A program made the position numbers and the translations under genes. 64,000 nt of DNA, from contig UEIJ01000005.1 in assembly GCA_900470195.1 (NCBI GenBank), forward strand, positions 62,001 through 126,000, written 5' to 3'. This document shows, one piece after another, positions 42,146 through 51,811 of this stretch. The notes under the pieces were generated by a model that was not told the DNA's origin, did no database searches, and saw only the letters and a list, made by a program, of their open reading frames with translations. Source of the DNA: Hyphomicrobiales bacterium. GTDB taxonomy: Bacteria; Pseudomonadota; Alphaproteobacteria; Rhizobiales; Rhizobiaceae. The number at the start of each line of letters is the position of its first letter. Position 1 is the stretch's first letter.

Positions 42146-42952
42146 ATGCGCGTATTTAAGCGTATCGCTACTGCAGCATCAGTTGCAGCACTGGCCATCA
42201 CGATCGGCAGCATGGCTGCTGGCGTTGCAAATGCGGAAGAGCCGCTCAAGCTCAAGATCGGCACCGAAGGCGCCTATCCTCCCTTTAATTTCATCAATCC
42301 GGACGGCACCCTCTCCGGCTTCGATGTCGATATCGCCAAGGCGCTCTGCGAGGAAATGAAAGCCGAGTGCGAATTTGTGACCCAGGAATGGGACGGCGCT
42401 ATTCCCGCGCTTCAGGCGGGCAAGTTCGACGCCTTCATTGCGTCCATGTCCATCACGGACGAGCGCAAGAAACAGGTCGACTTCTCCAATAAATATTACA
42501 ACACGCCTCCCGGCATTGCGGCTCCAAAGGACACCGACATCAAGGGCGTGACCAAGGAAGACCTCGCCGGCAAGACCATTGGCGTTCAGGTTTCCACCAC
42601 ACATTCCAACTATTCGGAAAAGACCTTTACCGACAGCACGATCAAGGCCTATCCAACGGCGGAAGAATATCGCCTCGATCTCGCCAACGGCCGTCTTGAT
42701 GCGGTTAACGACGACAGCGTGACCCTCGCCCAATGGCTGAAGTCCCCTGATGGCGCCTGCTGCAAGATGGTCGGCACCTTCCCCCCTGTGATCGAAATTC
42801 ACGGTCCGGGCGCTGGTGTTGCCTTCAAGAAGGGCCGTCCGGAGCTGGTTGAGAAGTTCAACGCAGCAATCAAGGCGATCCGCGCGAACGGCAAGTACAA
42901 GGAAGTCAACGACAAGTACTTCGACTTCGACGCTTATGGCGCCGAAAACTGA
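42146..42952 (+). CDS. amino-acid ABC transporter substrate-binding protein
   Basis: A 268-residue periplasmic protein of the Lys/Arg/Orn/His class. It has a signal peptide (MRVFKRIATAASVAALA…ANA) and mature start EEPLKLKIGTEGAYPPFNF. A GAGAGGA site precedes the ATG. Two permease genes follow after 141 bases, so this copy belongs to a transport operon, unlike its paralogue at 8501-9307. The most divergent spot between the two is four residues near position 210 (PVIE here, SDDN there), which could shift ligand choice. Confidence 0.94.
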   Translation: MRVFKRIATAASVAALAITIGSMAAGVANAEEPLKLKIGTEGAYPPFNFINPDGTLSGFDVDIAKALCEEMKAECEFVTQEWDGAIPALQAGKFDAFIASMSITDERKKQVDFSNKYYNTPPGIAAPKDTDIKGVTKEDLAGKTIGVQVSTTHSNYSEKTFTDSTIKAYPTAEEYRLDLANGRLDAVNDDSVTLAQWLKSPDGACCKMVGTFPPVIEIHGPGAGVAFKKGRPELVEKFNAAIKAIRANGKYKEVNDKYFDFDAYGAEN

Positions 42953-42968
42953 TCAGTACTGACACCTA

Positions 42969-42999
42969 TGCGCCGGTTTGCGTTTCGCAAATCGGCGCA
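42969..42999 (+). promoter_or_regulatory. intercistronic hairpin between binding protein and permease
   Basis: A near-perfect 14-bp stem (TGCGCCGGTTTGCG / CGCAAATCGGCGCA) right after the binding-protein stop. Such hairpins often protect the upstream message or partly stop transcription, so that binding protein is made in excess over permease. Confidence 0.65.
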
Positions 43000-43093
43000 A
43001 AATTTGTATGGGCATGCTGCACAAGCCTAGCCGGGCAACACCCAGCAGGCGATAAAAACACAGGCAAATGCCTTCAGGAAAAAGAATAGGCGC

Positions 43094-43816
43094 ATGGAAC
43101 ATTACGCCACTTTGTTGAGTTTCGGCCCCGATGGCTGGGGCATCAGTATTGCCTGGGGACTTCTGGTAACAATCTCTCTGGCTCTTGCGACACTTCCCGT
43201 CGGTCTCGCACTTGGATTTCTGGTTGCTGTGGGCAAACAGTCCAGCGAACCATCAATACGGCTTGCAGCGAACATCTACACGACGATTTTTCGTGGTTTG
43301 CCTGAGCTCCTGACCCTCTTTCTCGTTTATTTCGGCGCCTCGCTCGGGCTGCAGCGGCTTTTGAGCCTGTTCGGTGTCGACGCCAATGTCGAAATCAATG
43401 CATTCGGCGCAGGTATGGTCGCGTTGGGCTTCGTCTTCTCGTCCTATTCGAGCGAAGTCTTTCTTTCGGCATTTCGCGCCATCCCGCGCGGGCAATATGA
43501 AGGAGGGTACGCAGTCGGCCTGTCGCACTGGCAGACAATGCGCAAGGTCATCCTGCCACAGCTAATCCGCATCGCCCTGCCCGGTCTTGCCAATCTGTGG
43601 CTGGTGCTTCTCAAGGACACATCGCTGGTTTCAGTCATCACCCTGTCTGATATCCTGCGCCAGACTTCCATTGCGGCGCGCGTGACCAAGGAACCGTTTC
43701 TGTTCTTCGGCATAGCCTGCCTGCTCTATCTGGCTCTCGCAATCATCTCCTCCTACTTTATCGACCGCATTGCCCGCTGGGCCGATGCAGGCACCAACCG
43801 TTCGCGAGGTGCATGA
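43094..43816 (+). CDS. amino-acid ABC transporter permease (HisQ type)
   Basis: A 240-residue inner-membrane subunit with about five helices. The cytoplasmic EAA loop that contacts the ATPase is EGGYAVGLSHWQTMRKVILPQ. It resembles HisQ/ArtQ. The stop lies one base before the next permease start. Confidence 0.92.
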   Translation: MEHYATLLSFGPDGWGISIAWGLLVTISLALATLPVGLALGFLVAVGKQSSEPSIRLAANIYTTIFRGLPELLTLFLVYFGASLGLQRLLSLFGVDANVEINAFGAGMVALGFVFSSYSSEVFLSAFRAIPRGQYEGGYAVGLSHWQTMRKVILPQLIRIALPGLANLWLVLLKDTSLVSVITLSDILRQTSIAARVTKEPFLFFGIACLLYLALAIISSYFIDRIARWADAGTNRSRGA

Positions 43817-43817
43817 T

Positions 43818-44651
43818 ATGAGCCAGACGATCTCAAATACGACAGCACCGGTGATGGCCCCGCCGCCAGTGGTAAGGCAATGGACGCGAATGCGCGTCGC
43901 AGGTCATATCATTGTCGCTCTCTGGTTCCTGCTTTTCGCTGGCCTTGCGGTCTATCTCTACAATGCGTGGCGTATCGATCTGTTTGAAACCTACGGACCG
44001 CGCTACTGGTCCGGGCTTCTGATAACGCTCAAACTGGTCGCCATATCGATCGTGATAGGCGCCCTGCTCTCGCTGCCGATCACGGCTGCGCGCATGTCCA
44101 ACAATCGGTGGCTGCGCGGAATCGCTTTCGGCTATGTCTATTTCTTCCGCGGTACGCCGCTGCTGGCGCAGACATTCCTTATCTATTACGGTTTTGGCAC
44201 CTTCCGTCCGTTTCTTGAAAGCATCGGGCTCTGGGTGTTTTTCCGCGATGCATGGAATTGCGCAATTTTGGCCTTTTCGCTCAACACGGCGGCTTATCAG
44301 GCTGAAATCCTGCGCGGCGCTATTCAAAGCGTTGCCCTTGGTCAATGGGAAGGCGCAGCGGCACTGGGCATTTCCAAGCGCGTGACCTTCTGGAAGGTCA
44401 TTCTTCCGCAAGCGCTTATCGTGGCGTTGCGTCCTTACGGCAACGAAATCATCCTGATGATCAAGGGATCGGCGATTGTGGCTATCATCACCGTGCTTGA
44501 TCTGATGGGCGAAACACGCCGCGCCTATTCGCGGACATTCGATTTCCAGACCTATCTCTGGGCAGCAGTCATTTATCTGGTGATCGTTGAATGTCTGCGG
44601 CACGTCTGGGATTTTCTCGAACGGCGCCTCACCCGGCATCTGGTTCGATAA
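43818..44651 (+). CDS. amino-acid ABC transporter permease (HisM type)
   Basis: A 277-residue second permease with an N-terminal extension and the EAA loop EGAAALGISKRVTFWKVILPQ. The ATG at 43818 has a GAGG site. With the preceding permease it forms a heteromeric channel. No ATP-binding gene follows: the operon ends in a terminator-like hairpin, so the ATPase must come from elsewhere. Confidence 0.92.
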   Translation: MSQTISNTTAPVMAPPPVVRQWTRMRVAGHIIVALWFLLFAGLAVYLYNAWRIDLFETYGPRYWSGLLITLKLVAISIVIGALLSLPITAARMSNNRWLRGIAFGYVYFFRGTPLLAQTFLIYYGFGTFRPFLESIGLWVFFRDAWNCAILAFSLNTAAYQAEILRGAIQSVALGQWEGAAALGISKRVTFWKVILPQALIVALRPYGNEIILMIKGSAIVAIITVLDLMGETRRAYSRTFDFQTYLWAAVIYLVIVECLRHVWDFLERRLTRHLVR

Positions 44652-44679
44652 GATTTCCAAAACGGCATAAACCTGAAAT

Positions 44680-44715
44680 ATCGCCCTCGGCAGCCTTGCG
44701 GCTTCCGGGGGCGAT
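44680..44715 (+). terminator. terminator-like hairpin after the permease genes
   Basis: ATCGCCCTCGGCAGCC pairs with GGCTTCCGGGGGCGAT around a TTGC loop (two internal mismatches), followed by CTGTTT. Confidence 0.65.
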
Positions 44716-44758
44716 CTGTTTAAAATGCATTTCCAACAGTAATGTAACAGGCTGAGTC

Positions 44759-45379
44759 ATGCTGAAAATCTGGGGCCGTATCAATTCCACAAATGTAAAG
44801 AAGGCGCTCTGGATAGCGCGCGAACTTAATCTCGACTATGAACAGATCAATGTCGGCGGCCAGTTTGGTGGATTGCAGGACCCAACTTATCTCGCCCGCA
44901 ATCCGAATGGGTTGATTCCCTTGCTGGAAGACGGCGACACGTTGCTTTGGGAATCCAACACCATCACGCGTTATCTTGCAGCGGCTTACGGTAAGGGCGC
45001 ACTGTGGATCGAAGATCCGGCCAAGCGTGCGCAGGCCGAAAAGTGGATGGATTGGGCCTCTACGGCCCTCGCATCCAATTTCAGCGACGTAATCAAGCAT
45101 TTGATCCGGCTGCCGGAAGCCGAACGCGATCCGGCAATTCTGGAACGCGGTCTTCAACAGCTTGCTCATTCCATGCAGATCGCCGATGAAGGTCTCAAGG
45201 ATGGCGCTTGGTTCTCGGGCGAGAATTTCGGTATAGGCGATATTCCCATCGGTTGCTATGCCTATGCATGGTTCGAGTTCCCGATTGAACGCCCTTCTCT
45301 TCCGCGGCTGGAAGACTGGTATGAACGTTTGAAACAGCGTCCGGCCTATCAAGCAGCCGTTATGACGCCTCTCACATGA
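44759..45379 (+). CDS. glutathione S-transferase family protein
   Basis: A 206-residue GST. The thioredoxin-like N-terminal domain is KIWGRINSTNVKKALWIARELNLDYEQI, with the glutathione-contact PNGLIPLLEDGDTLLWESNTITRYLA (cis-Pro and ES motif). The C-terminal helical domain contains IGDIPIGCYAYAW, with the conserved N-cap Asp. The Ser/Thr at 10-11 suggests a theta/beta-type active site. Probably co-transcribed with the dehydrogenase that follows after 30 bases. Confidence 0.91.
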   Translation: MLKIWGRINSTNVKKALWIARELNLDYEQINVGGQFGGLQDPTYLARNPNGLIPLLEDGDTLLWESNTITRYLAAAYGKGALWIEDPAKRAQAEKWMDWASTALASNFSDVIKHLIRLPEAERDPAILERGLQQLAHSMQIADEGLKDGAWFSGENFGIGDIPIGCYAYAWFEFPIERPSLPRLEDWYERLKQRPAYQAAVMTPLT

Positions 45380-45409
45380 TTGCTTACATCTATCCAGAGG
45401 AATGAACGA

Positions 45410-46291
45410 ATGACGACACCCGCTAAAGTCGCCTTTTTGGGGTTGGGTGTCATGGGTTATCCCATGGCAGGACATCTCAGGAACAAAGGCGGTCACGACG
45501 TCACGGTTTATAACCGCACGACGGCGAAGGCCGAAAAATGGGCAAAGCAATTCGGTGGAAGCTTTGCCCCAACGCCATCCGAAGCAGTGCGCGATGCCGA
45601 CTTCGTTTTCGCCTGTGTAGGCAATGATGACGATCTTCGTTCTGTGACTATTGGGCCGGATGGCGCTTTTTCGACGATAAAGAAGGACGCGATTTTCATC
45701 GACAATACCACCGCTTCTGCCGAGGTCGCCCGCGAACTGGACGCCGAAGCGCGAATGCGGGGCTTTCATTTCATCGATGCGCCCGTCTCCGGCGGGCAGG
45801 CTGGCGCCGAAAACGGTGTGCTGACGGTCATGGTCGGCGCACCAGAGGCAGTCTTCGAACGCGCGAAGCCGGTTATCGATGCTTATGCGCGCATGGTCGG
45901 CCTTATGGGCCCGGTCGGCTCGGGTCAGCTTGCAAAGATGGTCAACCAGATCTGCATTGCCGGTCTCGTTCAGGGACTGGCGGAAGGTATCCATTTCGGC
46001 AAAAAGGCCGGTCTCGACATCGAAAAGCTGATCTCGGTAATCTCCAAGGGTGCGGCTGGTTCCTGGCAGATGGAAAACCGTTCGAGTACCATGAATCAGG
46101 GCAAATATGATTTCGGCTTTGCCGTGGACTGGATGCGCAAGGACCTTGGCATCTGTCTTGAGGAAGCGGACCGCAATGGCGCGCTTCTGCCGGTTACGGC
46201 TCTCGTGGACCAGTTCTACAAGGAAGTGCAGAAGATCGGGGGCAACCGCTGGGATACGTCTTCGTTGCTCGCGCGACTTGAACAGTCCTGA
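45410..46291 (+). CDS. beta-hydroxyacid dehydrogenase (3-hydroxyisobutyrate dehydrogenase family)
   Basis: A 293-residue NAD(P)-dependent oxidoreductase. The Rossmann loop is FLGLGVMGYPMAGHL; Asn-Arg-Thr after strand 2 (VYNRTTAKAE) favours NADP. The substrate motif is DAPVSGGQAGAENG, and the catalytic Lys is in GQLAKMVNQI. It could act on hydroxyisobutyrate, tartronate semialdehyde or succinic semialdehyde; sequence alone does not decide. The ATG at 45410 has an AGAGGA site. Confidence 0.9.
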   Translation: MTTPAKVAFLGLGVMGYPMAGHLRNKGGHDVTVYNRTTAKAEKWAKQFGGSFAPTPSEAVRDADFVFACVGNDDDLRSVTIGPDGAFSTIKKDAIFIDNTTASAEVARELDAEARMRGFHFIDAPVSGGQAGAENGVLTVMVGAPEAVFERAKPVIDAYARMVGLMGPVGSGQLAKMVNQICIAGLVQGLAEGIHFGKKAGLDIEKLISVISKGAAGSWQMENRSSTMNQGKYDFGFAVDWMRKDLGICLEEADRNGALLPVTALVDQFYKEVQKIGGNRWDTSSLLARLEQS

Positions 46292-46310
46292 GACAAGCTG
46301 TTTCCAACAA

Positions 46311-46335
46311 AAAAGCCCGGCGATGCCGGGCTTTT
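46311..46335. terminator. bidirectional terminator
   Basis: AAAAGCCCGGC-GAT-GCCGGGCTTTT, a perfect 11-bp stem with A and T runs on its two sides. It lies between the convergent dehydrogenase and FadL-like genes and can serve both. Confidence 0.92.
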
Positions 46336-46355
46336 CTTTGTCTCATACGTCAAGC

Positions 46356-47603
46356 TTAGAACTTGACCTTGGCAGTGAGCGAAAGCGCACCAACGAAATC
46401 ATTTCCGAATTCGCCCTTAGAGCCAGTCTTGTTCAGCTCACCATTGATTCTGGTATCGTCCAGTTCACCGGAGGAAAGCCAGCCAGCAGCACCAGCCAGA
46501 CGGACCTCAAACTGATCGTTTGGCTTGTAGTTTGTGCCAAGACCGAAGAGCCAGATGTCGGTCTGAGAAGTCAGGCCCGTGCTGGTGCCACGATCCCAGG
46601 TGACAGTCGCAGCAGCCGACCATTGGTCGTTGAACTTGTGACCAACGCCGCCGCTAACCGTCCAGCCATCCTGATAGTAAAGGTTCAGGCTGGTGATCTT
46701 CGTTCCCTGAGGAACGATCCTGCTATCCGCAGAACTGAAATCCACCGAGGTGATGCTCGACCAGTCGGTCCATTTGACCGAACCGAATGCGAGCCAGTCT
46801 GGAGCAATACCGGTCTGGAACTTGAATTCCACCGACTGCGGCGTAGCAACATCACTCTCGACATTAATCGGCATGCCGCGGCCCGTCAGCGGGTTGAGCG
46901 CCAGATTATCGATCGTTCCTTCGAGGTTATACTTGACTTCCGACTGATAAACGAGCGTTGCGCGCATCGCATATTCAGGGATTTCGTAGGCCGCACCAAG
47001 ACGCCAACCGACTGACTGATCTTCAACATCCAGCGACGCCACGCGGAACGAGCCGCCAAATGCAGAACCCGGAGGAATCATGCGGGTCTGTTCACCCTTG
47101 AGCTCCTGATAGCTCACGCCACCAAGAATACGGAAATAGCTCTTCTCTCCGGCAGCGAAACGATAAGAACAGTTCACACCGTAATCATGAGAGGAAATCT
47201 TCTGTTCGATTGCTGTGAACATTCGCACGGTATCGACGCCGACATCCGTCTCGATACCCCAAGGCTGGCGATACTGGGCCGCACAAGCGAGATCATTGGT
47301 AAGATCGAACTTAGCCGAAACTTTTGGAACCCAATAGCTCTTTGCTTCATCGACTTCCGTCTCGTACGGGCGACGCGTAATCGGGTTGATCCCCCCTGTC
47401 GACGCGCCCACCAACGAGCCGCCAATATTCTTCAGCTTGCGCTGCGGAGCTACAAAAGTGCCGGTTGCCTCAACGGCATTGCCTTGTTCAAAGAGAATAT
47501 CGAAGTCCTGCGAGCCGCGCTCGAAGCCACCTGCATTGGCAGCAACCGCGCTTCCCAGGAAAGCGGCGACCATCCCTGCCATTTTCACGCGCTGTACACT
47601 CAT
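46356..47603 (-). CDS. OmpP1/FadL-family outer membrane protein
   Basis: A 415-residue outer membrane beta-barrel of the FadL family, channels for long-chain fatty acids or other hydrophobic compounds. The signal peptide is MSVQRVKMAGMVAAFLGSAVAANA; the mature start GGFERGSQDFDILFEQGNA is the plug-like hatch segment. Family marks include DWSS near SVKWTDWSSITSV, and a terminal Phe (TAKVKF). A strong GGGAGGA site fixes the ATG at 47603. Confidence 0.88.
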   Translation of the reverse strand: MSVQRVKMAGMVAAFLGSAVAANAGGFERGSQDFDILFEQGNAVEATGTFVAPQRKLKNIGGSLVGASTGGINPITRRPYETEVDEAKSYWVPKVSAKFDLTNDLACAAQYRQPWGIETDVGVDTVRMFTAIEQKISSHDYGVNCSYRFAAGEKSYFRILGGVSYQELKGEQTRMIPPGSAFGGSFRVASLDVEDQSVGWRLGAAYEIPEYAMRATLVYQSEVKYNLEGTIDNLALNPLTGRGMPINVESDVATPQSVEFKFQTGIAPDWLAFGSVKWTDWSSITSVDFSSADSRIVPQGTKITSLNLYYQDGWTVSGGVGHKFNDQWSAAATVTWDRGTSTGLTSQTDIWLFGLGTNYKPNDQFEVRLAGAAGWLSSGELDDTRINGELNKTGSKGEFGNDFVGALSLTAKVKF

Positions 47604-47919
47604 AAATGTCCTCCCACACAGCAACGGCATTAACGTTGACGAAAACGTAAATCAGGAAGGATTCAGCCCGCAAGATGCATTAATTTGGACTGGCACTGCC
47701 TTCTTTTTGAAGCCTCCCTCAAAAAGGGCCAAAACTTCAATTGTGAAGCGATTTATTAGCGGAAATTGGCGACGCTCGTTGCAAATTACGCGTAAATTAG
47801 CCAATTTTCAGCCTCTTTTTTGCCTTGTTGCGAAAGCGCAACATTACTCAAAAACAATCGAAACGGCGGTTCGATCTGTTGTTTCGTTGGTTGAAACAGA
47901 CCGAAATCCACCTATCGGC
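47604..47919. other. FadL-gene upstream region
   Basis: About 315 bases with the promoter of the FadL-like gene. A dyad of the form CTGTT-TTTC…GAAA-CAG lies near 47875-47900 and could be an operator. No coding frame is supported. Confidence 0.45.
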
Positions 47920-47956
47920 AGCAAAACACCCGGCAGCGGAATGCACTGCCGGGTGC
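47920..47956 (-). terminator. terminator of valS
   Basis: A perfect 10-bp stem (CACCCGGCAG / CTGCCGGGTG at 47927-47955). Read on the minus strand it is followed by TTTTGC, 40 bases after the valS stop. Confidence 0.85.
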
Positions 47957-47995
47957 TTGATTCGACCGAAATCTTTTTTCTTACGCTAGGTCAAT

Positions 47996-50728
47996 TCAGC
48001 CAGCATCACGGATGCGTGATTCGGCTATCGCCACTCGCTGCGCGGCCTCCTTCAGTTCAGCCAGCCGCTCGCGCTCGGCTTCAACGACTTCCTCGCGCGC
48101 ATTGGCAACGAATTTCTCATTCGAGAGCTTTTTTTCGATACGATCCATTTCGGCGGCAATCTTGCCAGCTTCCTTGGCGAGACGTGCAGCTTCGGCCTTG
48201 AGGTCGATCAGATTGCCAAGCGGTATGCAGATTGTCGCCTCGCCCAGCAGCATTTGAGCCGATCCCTTTGGAGCCTGCGCCTCGAACGAAACGCTCTCGA
48301 CACGCGCAAGACGCTTGATCGCTGCATCGTGACGGGCAAAACGGTCAATGCTCGCCGCATTGGCATCCAGCACGACAACAGGAGCAATCGCACCAGCGGG
48401 AACGTTCATTTCAGCGCGAACCGAACGGATGCCGGTGACGAGATCAACCAGCCAGTTGATGTCTGCGGCAGATTCCTCATCCTTGAACGACAATTCCGGC
48501 CAGGCGGCGAGCGCCAGCACGGTATCGCGCTTCCGTCCCTCACCTGCGGTCAGGGTCCAGAGTTCCTCCGTCATGAACGGCATGAAAGGATGCAGAAGCT
48601 TGTAAATCTGGTCGAGGCAATAGGCCGCCGTGGCTTGCGCCTCTGCCTTGGCAGCTTCATCGTCGCCCATGAAGATCGGCTTCAGCAATTCCAGATACCA
48701 GTCGCAGAACTGGTTCCAGACAAAGCGATAAGCAGCACCAGCCGCTTCGTTGAAGCGGTAATTGGCAATGCCCTCGGTCACCGCGTGCGTGGCCTTGGTT
48801 AGCTCGGTCAGAATCCAGCGATTGACCGCAAGCTTGGCGTTTTCCGGACGGAAATCAGCATCGAGCTTGACGCCGTTCATCTGGGCGAAGCGCGTGGCGT
48901 TCCAGAGCTTGGTGCCGAAATTGCGATAGCCTGCGATACGTGCCGGATCGAGTTTCACGTCACGGCCCTGCGCGGCCATGATCGCAAGGGTGAATCGAAG
49001 CGCGTCGGCGCCGTATTCATCCATCAGCTCCAGCGGATCGATGACATTGCCCTTCGACTTCGACATCTTCGCGCCGTGCTTGTCGCGAACCAGAGCATGC
49101 AGATAGACCGTATGGAACGGTATTTCCTCCATGAAATGGAGGCCCATCATCATCATGCGGGCGACCCAGAAGAACAGGATATCAAAGCCCGTCACCAAAA
49201 CGCTGGTTGGATAATAGGTCGCGAGTTCCGGCGTCCTGTCCGGCCAGCCGAGCGTGGAGAAGGGCCACAGCGCAGACGAGAACCACGTATCGAGAACGTC
49301 GGTATCACGCTCAAGCGCAACATCTTCGCCATAGTGAACGCGCGCTGCCGCCTTGGCTTCGGCTTCGCTCTTTTCAACAAAACATTTGCCATCCGGGCCA
49401 TACCAAGCCGGTATCTGGTGTCCCCACCAGAGCTGGCGCGAGACGCACCATGGCTGAATGTTTTCCATCCAGTCGAAATAGGTCTTTTCCCAGTTCTTCG
49501 GAACGATCTGCGTCGTGCCGTTGCGAACAGCGGCCATTGCCGGCTTGGCAAGTTCCGCCGCATTCACGTACCACTGGTCGGTCAGGTAGGGTTCGATCGG
49601 CACGCCGCCGCGATCACCATGCGGAACGGCATGGGTGTGATCCTCGACCTTTTCCAGATAGCCGCGCTCGTCCATCAGTTCCACGATGCGCTTGCGAACA
49701 GCAAAGCGATCCTGGCCGTCCAGTTCGGCAATCAGGGCCTTCAGTTCCGGCGTGAGCTGCAGTCCTTCGAGGAAGTCGTTGTTGTCTTTCAGCGTGACGG
49801 CAGCCGCCGGCGTCAGGATATTGATCGCGCGCAGGTCATTGCGCTTGCCGACTTCAAAGTCGTTGAAGTCATGCGCAGGCGTGATCTTGACCGCGCCGGA
49901 ACCAGCTTCCGGATCAGCATAGTCATCGGCAACAATCGGAATATGACGGCCAACGAGCGGCAAGACGACATCATTGCCGACAAGAGCATGATAGCGCTCA
50001 TCCTTCGGGTTGACCGCAACGCCGGTATCGCCCAGCATGGTTTCCGGGCGCGTCGTCGCAACGACGATATAAGTATGCGGATTTTCCGGATCGAATGGAA
50101 CATTCTCCAGCGGATAACGGAAATGCCACAGATGGCCTTTCGTTTCACGCGATTCGACCTCAATGTCGGAAATTGCCGTCAGCAGCTTCGGGTCCCAGTT
50201 GACCAGCCGCTTGTCGCGATAAATGAGCCCCTGCTTGTAGAGCGAGACGAAAACTTCGAGAACCGCGCGCGACAGACCCTCGTCCATGGTGAAGCGTTCG
50301 CGCGACCAGTCGCACGAAGCACCAAGACGGCGCAGCTGATTGGAAATCATGCCGCCGGATTCAGCCTTCCACTGCCAGATCCTTTCGATGAACTTCTCGC
50401 GTCCCATCGCGTGACGGTTTGGTTCCTGCCGTTCGGCCAACTGGCGTTCGACAACCATCTGCGTTGCAATACCCGCATGGTCCATGCCGGGCTGCCACAG
50501 CACATTCTTGCCGCGCATGCGCTCGAAACGAACCATGATGTCCTGAATCGTGTTGTTGAGCGCATGGCCCATATGCAGCGATCCGGTGACGTTGGGCGGG
50601 GGAATGACCACGGCAAAAGGATCGGCTCCTGGCTTAGCTCCTGCTCCCGCTTTAAATGCCCCCGCTTCTTCCCAGCGTTCGGCAATTTTCGGCTCTATGG
50701 CCGCGGCGTCATAAGTCTTCTCAAGCAT
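47996..50728 (-). CDS. valS: valyl-tRNA synthetase
   Basis: Charges tRNA-Val. The 910-residue class Ia synthetase has the HIGH-type motif in PPPNVTGSLHMGHALNN, an editing domain, the KMSKS loop KMSKSKGNVIDP and a C-terminal coiled coil (LKAEAARLAKEAGKIAAEMDRIEKKLSN). The start at 50728 gives the family N-terminus MLEKTYDAAAIEPKIAERWEEAG; upstream codons show no match. Its own terminator follows. Confidence 0.97.
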   Translation of the reverse strand: MLEKTYDAAAIEPKIAERWEEAGAFKAGAGAKPGADPFAVVIPPPNVTGSLHMGHALNNTIQDIMVRFERMRGKNVLWQPGMDHAGIATQMVVERQLAERQEPNRHAMGREKFIERIWQWKAESGGMISNQLRRLGASCDWSRERFTMDEGLSRAVLEVFVSLYKQGLIYRDKRLVNWDPKLLTAISDIEVESRETKGHLWHFRYPLENVPFDPENPHTYIVVATTRPETMLGDTGVAVNPKDERYHALVGNDVVLPLVGRHIPIVADDYADPEAGSGAVKITPAHDFNDFEVGKRNDLRAINILTPAAAVTLKDNNDFLEGLQLTPELKALIAELDGQDRFAVRKRIVELMDERGYLEKVEDHTHAVPHGDRGGVPIEPYLTDQWYVNAAELAKPAMAAVRNGTTQIVPKNWEKTYFDWMENIQPWCVSRQLWWGHQIPAWYGPDGKCFVEKSEAEAKAAARVHYGEDVALERDTDVLDTWFSSALWPFSTLGWPDRTPELATYYPTSVLVTGFDILFFWVARMMMMGLHFMEEIPFHTVYLHALVRDKHGAKMSKSKGNVIDPLELMDEYGADALRFTLAIMAAQGRDVKLDPARIAGYRNFGTKLWNATRFAQMNGVKLDADFRPENAKLAVNRWILTELTKATHAVTEGIANYRFNEAAGAAYRFVWNQFCDWYLELLKPIFMGDDEAAKAEAQATAAYCLDQIYKLLHPFMPFMTEELWTLTAGEGRKRDTVLALAAWPELSFKDEESAADINWLVDLVTGIRSVRAEMNVPAGAIAPVVVLDANAASIDRFARHDAAIKRLARVESVSFEAQAPKGSAQMLLGEATICIPLGNLIDLKAEAARLAKEAGKIAAEMDRIEKKLSNEKFVANAREEVVEAERERLAELKEAAQRVAIAESRIRDAG

Positions 50729-50810
50729 GGAATTATCCGGTCTTTTTGCGCAATGAAAGGATTGAGCGCTCAATAACAACAAACGGGTGATAAATCACTT
50801 TAAAAGTGAA

Positions 50811-50837
50811 AACCCGCCTGCAAGACAGACGGGCTTT
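50811..50837 (-). terminator. terminator of the popZ-like gene
   Basis: GCCCGTCTG-TCTTG-CAGGCGGGTTTT on the minus strand (8-bp core stem, one mismatch, T run), between popZ and valS. Confidence 0.8.
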
Positions 50838-50874
50838 TGCATTCAAAGGCCGTTTCAGACAGACAGTCCGTCGA

Positions 50875-51630
50875 TTATCGGTCGCCCCGCACCACACGTT
50901 CGATTTCTTCCCGGACAAGCCGCTCAACAAGCGTGGGCAGATTGTTGTCGAGCCAGTCCTGCAACATCGGGCGCAACAGTTCCGCAGCGATATCGTCGAA
51001 TGAACGGCGCGGCTCAGCACGGACCGCATGGTTCAAATCCTGAAATGCAGCAGCGACCTGACGTTCCGCCATCTGAGACAGCATATGGGCAGCAGGTTGC
51101 GGCTTTGCAACGGCTTCTGCGACTGAAGCGGCTGCCTCGGGCTGAATCGGAACGTCCTGCGCGGTTTCCGCCTCGGTTTCAGGCTCAAGCAAAGTGTCGA
51201 CCGCCTGGGCGATTCCGGCTTCGACCGAAAGATCCATTTCTTCCAGAGAAATATCCAGTCCGTCAGGCTGCTGCGGAGACGCCGAATCCTCAAGGTCGGA
51301 ATGATCGTCGTTCTCGGCATTGAGAACAATTTCGTCCTCGTCATCGGCCTCAATTTCCGGTTCGTGCATTTCCGGTACCGGCTCGCTGATCGGGCCGCGC
51401 AATGTCGGTTCATCCTGAAACACATTGCGCATCATTGAGGGCTTTTCCGGCTGCGCCACCGGTTGCTCAGTGACCGGACGGCGGAATTCCGCAACCTCAC
51501 CCCGAACCGGAGCGCTTGCGGACACCGGTGCAGGCTGGCGGGTGACATCGCTGTCCTCGATGATCCTGCGGATGGAAGCGAGAATCTCTTCCATCGACGG
51601 TTCACGTGCTGCGCTGGATGTCTGTGCCAT
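50875..51630 (-). CDS. popZ: PopZ-family polar organizing protein (DUF2497)
   Basis: PopZ forms a matrix at cell poles that anchors the chromosome origin in alphaproteobacteria; in Rhizobiales it marks the growing pole. The 251-residue protein has the conserved N-terminal helix REPSMEEILASIRRIIEDSD. A long acidic, Pro-rich disordered middle (about 60-170) follows, then the C-terminal oligomerization region SFDDIAAELLRPMLQDWLDNNLPTLVERLVREEIERV. That three-part layout is diagnostic. Confidence 0.9.
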   Translation of the reverse strand: MAQTSSAAREPSMEEILASIRRIIEDSDVTRQPAPVSASAPVRGEVAEFRRPVTEQPVAQPEKPSMMRNVFQDEPTLRGPISEPVPEMHEPEIEADDEDEIVLNAENDDHSDLEDSASPQQPDGLDISLEEMDLSVEAGIAQAVDTLLEPETEAETAQDVPIQPEAAASVAEAVAKPQPAAHMLSQMAERQVAAAFQDLNHAVRAEPRRSFDDIAAELLRPMLQDWLDNNLPTLVERLVREEIERVVRGDR

Positions 51631-51811
51631 GGCTAATCCGCTTTCCTGTATTGCGACATTGTCTGCAAAAGACAGAGAATCAATGGATTAAGGGTAGCGG
51701 ACGATCCCACGTTTGAGAATCCCCGGCCAATGCACACGCACTCGAACTCACAGCTTTATGGATTTGTTAAGAATTGACGAGGCCGCGAAATCCCGAATCG
51801 AAGGCAAAATA

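Noticed and set aside
49076-50776. A 566-codon plus-strand open frame
   Set aside because: Antisense shadow of valS, with no ribosome site or recognisable motif.
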